Below, piece after piece: positions 59,357 to 64,000 of a stretch of DNA of 64,000 nt. The notes under the pieces were generated by a model. The model was not told the origin of the DNA. It saw only the letters and a program-made list of their open reading frames with translations, and did no database searches. A program made the translations under genes and the position numbers. Origin of the DNA: Juglans regia. Lineage: Eukaryota > Streptophyta > Magnoliopsida > Fagales > Juglandaceae. The stretch spans positions 27,856,372-27,920,371 of the forward strand of contig NC_049901.1 of the NCBI RefSeq assembly GCF_001411555.2, in the 5' to 3' direction. Each line of letters opens with the position of its first letter. The first letter of the stretch is position 1.

Positions 59357-61635
59357 ATTGACGCTACGACCTATCAACCCTCTAAGAACTTGAAGTTTTG
59401 GTGGAACATGAACTAGTTGTCTACATATTTAGAGCAAGTCTCCAAGGCTTCGGCTAACGCGAAGGCAGTAGCAAAAGATTTAGGTCTGTTACCGCCCGAG
59501 TCTCGGTAATCCCATGGGATCTTTTGGTGTCTATCTCTAGATGAGACGATGGTTATGAAGAGTATGTGAGTTTAAATATTTTGGAAAAAAAAAAGAAAAA
59601 GAAGACAACAATGTTTATGGCCATCTTTTGTGGACTCATGTTTCTTTTGTGGGAGTCCCGTGTTTTTTGGGAACTTTAAAATTATGCTTCATGCTTTTGG
59701 GATATTTTTCCTTTAAGGCCTATGTTTATGTTTTGGGTTATGATATTAGTTTATGGTGCCATGTGCCTTACAATTGCTTATCGCATTGCCTAGTTATCCG
59801 ACTTTTATATTTTTTTTTTTACTGCATTGTTATTGCATATTGCCAGTGTACTTAGGTGCATAGCATATTATCTGTCATGTACGAGGGATGTGTAGCCTTA
59901 TGTTATATGTCCCGGCGTCTCAATCACCGTCCAATCCCAAGTGGGGGTTGGGGGTGCCATAATGAAATGCATTGAAATGCAGAAAAATTGTATTTGACTC
60001 CCATTTAGATTTTTCAAGGAAATAGATTTGTGATCCACATTCTCTTACAGAAAACATAATTTCAATTTCGTCATAAAACTTAATAAAAATTGTGGAATTA
60101 ACGTAATATGTGGTGTCGTCACAGTTCCCCATATGCACTGTGAATACTTACCGGTGACCGTAGTACAACTCATGTTGAAACTACATTGTCTATAGACTCT
60201 TTCTCAATGCATTGGTAATATAACAATAATGTACACCTACTAGTATTAGGTGTCGTAACATCCGACTTCACTCCGGCATTGTTTAAAAACAACCCATTCG
60301 AAGTCTGTTGACTGTTCTTCATCACCTGAGGTGTTACCACTCCATATTTAATCACTCCAGAGTGGATAGAGAAGTTCCACTAAGATACTTCCCCATCCTA
60401 GCCTTTGGGACATGATAAAATAATTTTCATGCAAAGGCTTTCGAAAAAGAATGATTTTCATGAAATGCATATGAGTGGCACAAAAATTATGTTTGGATGC
60501 AAACAATGATATGACTGTTATAAAAATGACATTTATCAATAATTCATAAATAATCGATCAAGTGTAAGTTAGAGGCCAACGTACAGACTACTAGAGCTGT
60601 AAGGAAAGTATTGGCTGTGAAATAAATTATGCTAAGTTAGAATCTAACTAACTTGAGGAAAATAAATAGTGACATTAAAAGGGAAATTATGAAAATGCCC
60701 TTAGACGTATAAATGATGCATGCTATCTAAACCTTTGAAACTTCGATTACCTATCTCATGAAATGCATGGCATGCACTCTAGTCGATGCCTAAATAAACT
60801 CACTAATGATCCTTAAGAATGCATGCGAAGCAAAAATGCTCAAAGGAATATGCTCACCAAAATCCTCAATGACATGCTTAAGACCTAACTTTGAGCAAGT
60901 TCATCCCAACACTTAGTCATGCTTAAATGAAATCCTCAAATGCTAACTAAACCTCAATGATGCATGGTATGGTCCTACCATTGACATGCTAATTATCATG
61001 CATTCCTCTTATCCCAATCAGAAGGCTTTCTAAATACTCACATTTCAAGCCTATGTAAAATAAACTCATTTCCTCAAATGAAGCATGATTAAAAGTCGAA
61101 CCATACACGCTTTGATGATCAAAACAAGATATAACTTAAAACTAGTCATGGCATGCTTTTCATCTTAATCTAAACCTCTATAAATAATCCTATGAACTAT
61201 ACCATAATTAATCATGCCATAGCTAATTTCCTCAAAAAAATGCATTTAATCTTAACTCTATCCTAAATATGCAACTCGACTACTAAGGATTCTCATGATA
61301 AAAAAAAATAACTACTAACACCTTAAACATAAAAATAATAAGGAAACTAAGATCAAGAGAGGGAATACTCGCAAAGATTGGAGCCCTTGAAGCTTCCCAC
61401 TCAAACTCTAAGAACACCCAAGAATACTCAAGAACACTTAGGAACACTAAGGGAGAATAGAGGAAGTGAAGTGAAGTGAGGTGAAGAGGGGTTTATATAG
61501 CCCAAGAAGTGAAGGTGGCGTTGGGCATGGGTGCTTCCTCATTGGGTGGTGGCTCATGATGCCTCTCAAGCTTAGCTCCTCCATGTAGGTTAGCATGATG
61601 GTGTCTAGATTGTAAGAGAATCAACCAAAGGGAGG

Positions 61636-61637
<2 letters not shown>

Positions 61638-61668
<31 letters not shown>
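61638..61668. repeat. (AG)n microsatellite
   Basis: About 15 AG units within the LTR at 57266-62349. Confidence 0.9.
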
Positions 61669-61670
<2 letters not shown>

Positions 61671-62349
61671 GCCATGTGGGTGGTGGAGAGAGAAAAAGTG
61701 GTGTAATTAATACTAGGGTTTAAGCCTTTAGTGATCGGCGGTTAGGGTTTGGGCAAGGGTTAGCAAATTTTTTCTTATTCTCTTGTCTTATTCCCTTGGT
61801 TTCTAGTGGCTAGGAAAAGTGTAATCAAGTGTCTTCTGTAGTGGCTCAAATAGTGGTGATTGAGCGGTTGAGAGGTGGCCTAATATAGAGAAAATAAAAT
61901 AAATAATGGCCAAAATTCCCAAGGGCAAAATCAGCATGTTGAAAATATTTAGGGTTTTGGCTAGGGTTTTCCAAAATCAATTGTAAGGATTTTCATAGAT
62001 AATTCATGTGACTAAAGATAGAATTATCCTTGATAATAATCTGGGCTAAGGGTATTTTGGTCCATTGCACACAAAGTACACATGGTTGCCAAATGAAACG
62101 ATTTTAGGGTTTCACATGTCACCACACAAAAATGACATGTACTAAAGTTCAATAAAAATGCAAGTATGACTAATGAATACTAGAAAAGAATGATGAAAGA
62201 AGGAAAATTTGAATCAAAGCTCGAAGAAATAATTCAAACTACACTTGCCTAATGAAGGTCATCATTCTTCGTAGTATGCGAGCTATCCTTCTAAAATATA
62301 GGGTTAACCTAAGAGTTAACCTAATATGGTAAGGAAGTGTGGTGTTACA

Positions 62350-62670
62350 ATGGTGCATCAACATTTCTGGCAATGGTAGTAGATAGGTTAGTAGGGAACG
62401 AAGTTTCACTGACGAGTTACCCATATTGCCACCCAATAGAAAGATTGAATTTGGAATAGAGTTGGAAACTATGACCTCTCCGATGAACAAGGCACCTTAT
62501 CGTATGGCTGCCACGGAGTTGAAGGAGCTAAAAGCATAGTTGGCAGAGCTATTAGAGAAGGCATTCATTCATCTGAGTTCTTATCCTTGGGGGTGCACTC
62601 GTGCTATTCGTGGAGAAGAAAGATGGTTCGATGGGGATGTACATTGACTACAGGGAGTTAAAAAAGGTTA
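62350..62670 (+). pseudogene. Element G reverse transcriptase, N-terminal remnant
   Basis: Frames read MTSPMNKAPYRMAATELKEL, LLEKAFIHLSSYPWG and VLFVEKKDGSMGMYIDYREL, the start of a Ty3/gypsy reverse transcriptase, with stops and one frameshift near 62590. It breaks off at YRELKKV, where an LTR tail begins. Confidence 0.8.
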
Positions 62671-63178
62671 GTAGCCTACTTTTTGAGATTTGTAAAAACC
62701 TCACTTGGTTGTCTCAACTATCATTCCCCTCAGAATGGTAGATGATGTGTCAACACTTGGAGAATCCATGCCCAACAACCTGGATGAGGTTGAATAGACG
62801 ACAAAGGGATGACGAGGAGCTAATTGTGTCAATGCTCCATTTCCTGGATATGATTGTAGATATTATAGCCGAGATGCATTAGCGGCTCAACGACTTAATT
62901 CAACAGTTTGTTATCCTTTCTATAGTTATGGTGCACTATCTCCCATACTTATTTTGGTGCAGGCTGGTTGAAACTATATTATGGCTTTTGGTTATGTAAA
63001 TTATGAACTATGATTATATTTTTGGATATAGTAAATTCTGGTGCATTGTGTATTCCTAAAAAACAAATTATCCCCTAGGAATATTGCATACTGTTAGATT
63101 AATGCTAAGTGCATTGCATCTTTAACTATCATGAACAGGGGTATGTGACTATATGTTGCATGTCACGATGCTTCACAA
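62671..63178 (+). repeat. LTR tail (U5 side) of a gypsy element
   Basis: Contains H2 as CTATCATTC/GAATGGTAG with one wobble (62718-62741) and ends in TGTTGCATGTCACGATGCTTCACA before the primer sites. The upstream part of the LTR is missing and its junction with element G pol is abrupt. Confidence 0.65.
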
Positions 63179-63180
63179 GA

Positions 63181-63213
63181 TGGTATTAGAGCAATACAAG
63201 GTGGTATCAAAGC
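63181..63213 (+). other. Duplicated primer binding site
   Basis: TGGTATTAGAGC (63181-63192) and TGGTATCAAAGC (63202-63213) are two initiator tRNA-Met sites, each one base off consensus, inside a 21-base direct repeat. Confidence 0.75.
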
Positions 63214-63359
63214 AATACATCTCTAGGTAAACCCACATGTCCCTAGGAATTATGTCAGAATATAGGATTGGAATTTTAGTCTTTTATTAGGCTTGAATTC
63301 ATTTTGAAGTATAATAGTAAGTACCTAAATCTCATTCACGTAAGCATGTGTTTTAGGAA

Positions 63360-63722
63360 GTAACACATGGTGTGTGGCAGAACACTTAGGAACCCTGTTG
63401 GAGACAGCAATAGGGAGGAATAGAATCCTCCAATGGGCGATGGACAAGGAATAGCTGAAGCCCTTCGTCAACAAAAGCAAGTGCTTGTCCACAGACCTGA
63501 ATTAGGGGTGTCCCTATGAAAAGTTTTTGGTGTACCATTACCTGAACGTTTTTAGTAATGAAGGGATCATGAGGGCAGACAAGTGGATGATTGATCTTGA
63601 TTGGACATTCGAGATTTGTGGTTGCTTTGAAGACCATAAAGTTTTGTACACCAAGTATTTGCTTCAAGGAGAAGCTGACATATGGTGGGATACATGAAGG
63701 AAGCTTCTAGCAAAGGAGTTTA
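63360..63722 (+). pseudogene. gag N-terminal part of the last element
   Basis: The gag blocks are clear in two frames: RNPVGDSNREE, then after a shift EKFLVYHYLNVFSNEG, KWMIDLDWTFEICGCFEDHK and LLQGEADIWWDT, followed by a stop and RKLLAKEF. It is cut at 63724 by an LTR in reverse orientation, much as gag of element B is cut at almost the same codon. Confidence 0.75.
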
Positions 63723-63724
63723 GA

Positions 63725-64000
63725 TGTGACGCCCCCCAATTCCGCTTGGGATCGGAAGGACATTTGAAGTGTCGAGACATGCAACACATGGTTACCTGCC
63801 CCCGTTCATGACATATAAGATGCAATATTCCTAACATGCATCTAGCATTATGCAAAATTCGCAACGGATAATTTTTTTCTTTAGCAATACTATGCACCAA
63901 ACTAAAATATCCCAAATACTTAAAACATACTCCATACTTAACGACATACTAAACAACTAAGATCACAATAATAGTCCATAAAGTTGTGATCAAAAGAGTG
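63725..64000 (-). repeat. LTR of element E family, continues past the window
   Basis: Starts TGTGACGCCCCCC and matches the first 270 bases of the LTRs at 9435 and 12707 in the same orientation. The window ends inside it, so whether it is solo or complete is unknown. Confidence 0.8.

Larger units (their letters stand above)
57774..59961 (+). mobile_element. Solo LTR (2188 bp) nested in an LTR
   Basis: Starts TGTGATGGCC, ends GGGTGCCATA, and is flanked by the perfect duplication ATGAA (57769-57773 and 59962-59966). Removing it restores the host LTR, as comparison with 25130-25170 in reverse shows. It has no internal domain and is the same family as the solo LTR at 25836-29220. Confidence 0.85.
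57266..62349 (-). mobile_element. LTR of element D type, interrupted by another solo LTR
   Basis: Plus-strand ends are TGTGGCACAA and GTGGTGTTACA. It matches the LTRs of D in reverse (GTAAGTTAGAGGCCAACGTA near 60568, GGAAGTTCCACTAAGATAC near 60370). Without the nested LTR its own length is about 2.9 kb. It splits element G between gag and pol, so it is probably a solo LTR. No matching target duplication is seen, so a rearrangement is not excluded. Confidence 0.7.

Noticed and set aside
61493..61675. Ser/Leu repeat frame on the minus strand
   Set aside because: Translation of an (AG)n microsatellite.

Overview
This is nuclear DNA of a flowering plant, almost certainly a woody eudicot. The evidence is nested Ty3/gypsy chromoviruses primed by initiator tRNA-Met, plant L1-type LINEs with DUF4283 and zf-RVT domains, a Harbinger-type MITE and one intron-bearing nuclear gene with a putative organelle transit peptide. 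No prokaryotic gene, CRISPR array, tRNA or rRNA gene was seen. Family-level assignment is not supported by anything decisive.

Layout. 0-9 kb: the 3' end of a LINE (LINE-A), pieces of a Ty3/gypsy element (LTR tail, PBS, gag), an LTR fragment, and a nearly full-length but dead LINE (LINE-B). 9-34.3 kb: a stack of long-LTR chromoviruses of one broad group (Tekay/Del-like by pol and chromodomain). Element C (minus strand, gag-PR-RT-RH-INT-chromodomain, all decayed) carries element E (minus, gag-only, TSD CGAAA) inside its 3' LTR, and an unrelated solo LTR inside pol. Element C abuts element D (plus strand, gag joined to integrase by deletion), whose leader is split by a 3.4 kb solo LTR (TSD GGATA). 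34.3-57 kb: a gene-bearing island. It has one recognisable host gene (exons at 35981-36131, 41116-41315 and 43296-43793), whose 5 kb first intron holds two opposed LINE fragments. A 7.2 kb block with exons 2 and 3 occurs twice, on either side of a gap of exactly 100 N, which looks more like two unmerged haplotypes than a real duplication. 57-64 kb: another nested gypsy stack, with a solo LTR (TSD ATGAA) inside an LTR that splits an older gypsy element, then a gag copy cut by an LTR that leaves the window.

The most unusual signal is inside the LTRs. All the long LTRs of this group carry a pair of short hairpins near their 3' part (H1, stem TGAGATTT/AAATCTCA; H2, stem CTAYCATTY/RAATGRTAG). Stem bases change in a compensating way between copies. 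Just downstream, in the stretch that would form the RNA leader before gag, small open frames (18 to 69 aa) recur in homologous or positionally matching form. LTR limits, TSDs and hairpins were read by eye. Edges given without a TSD are approximate.
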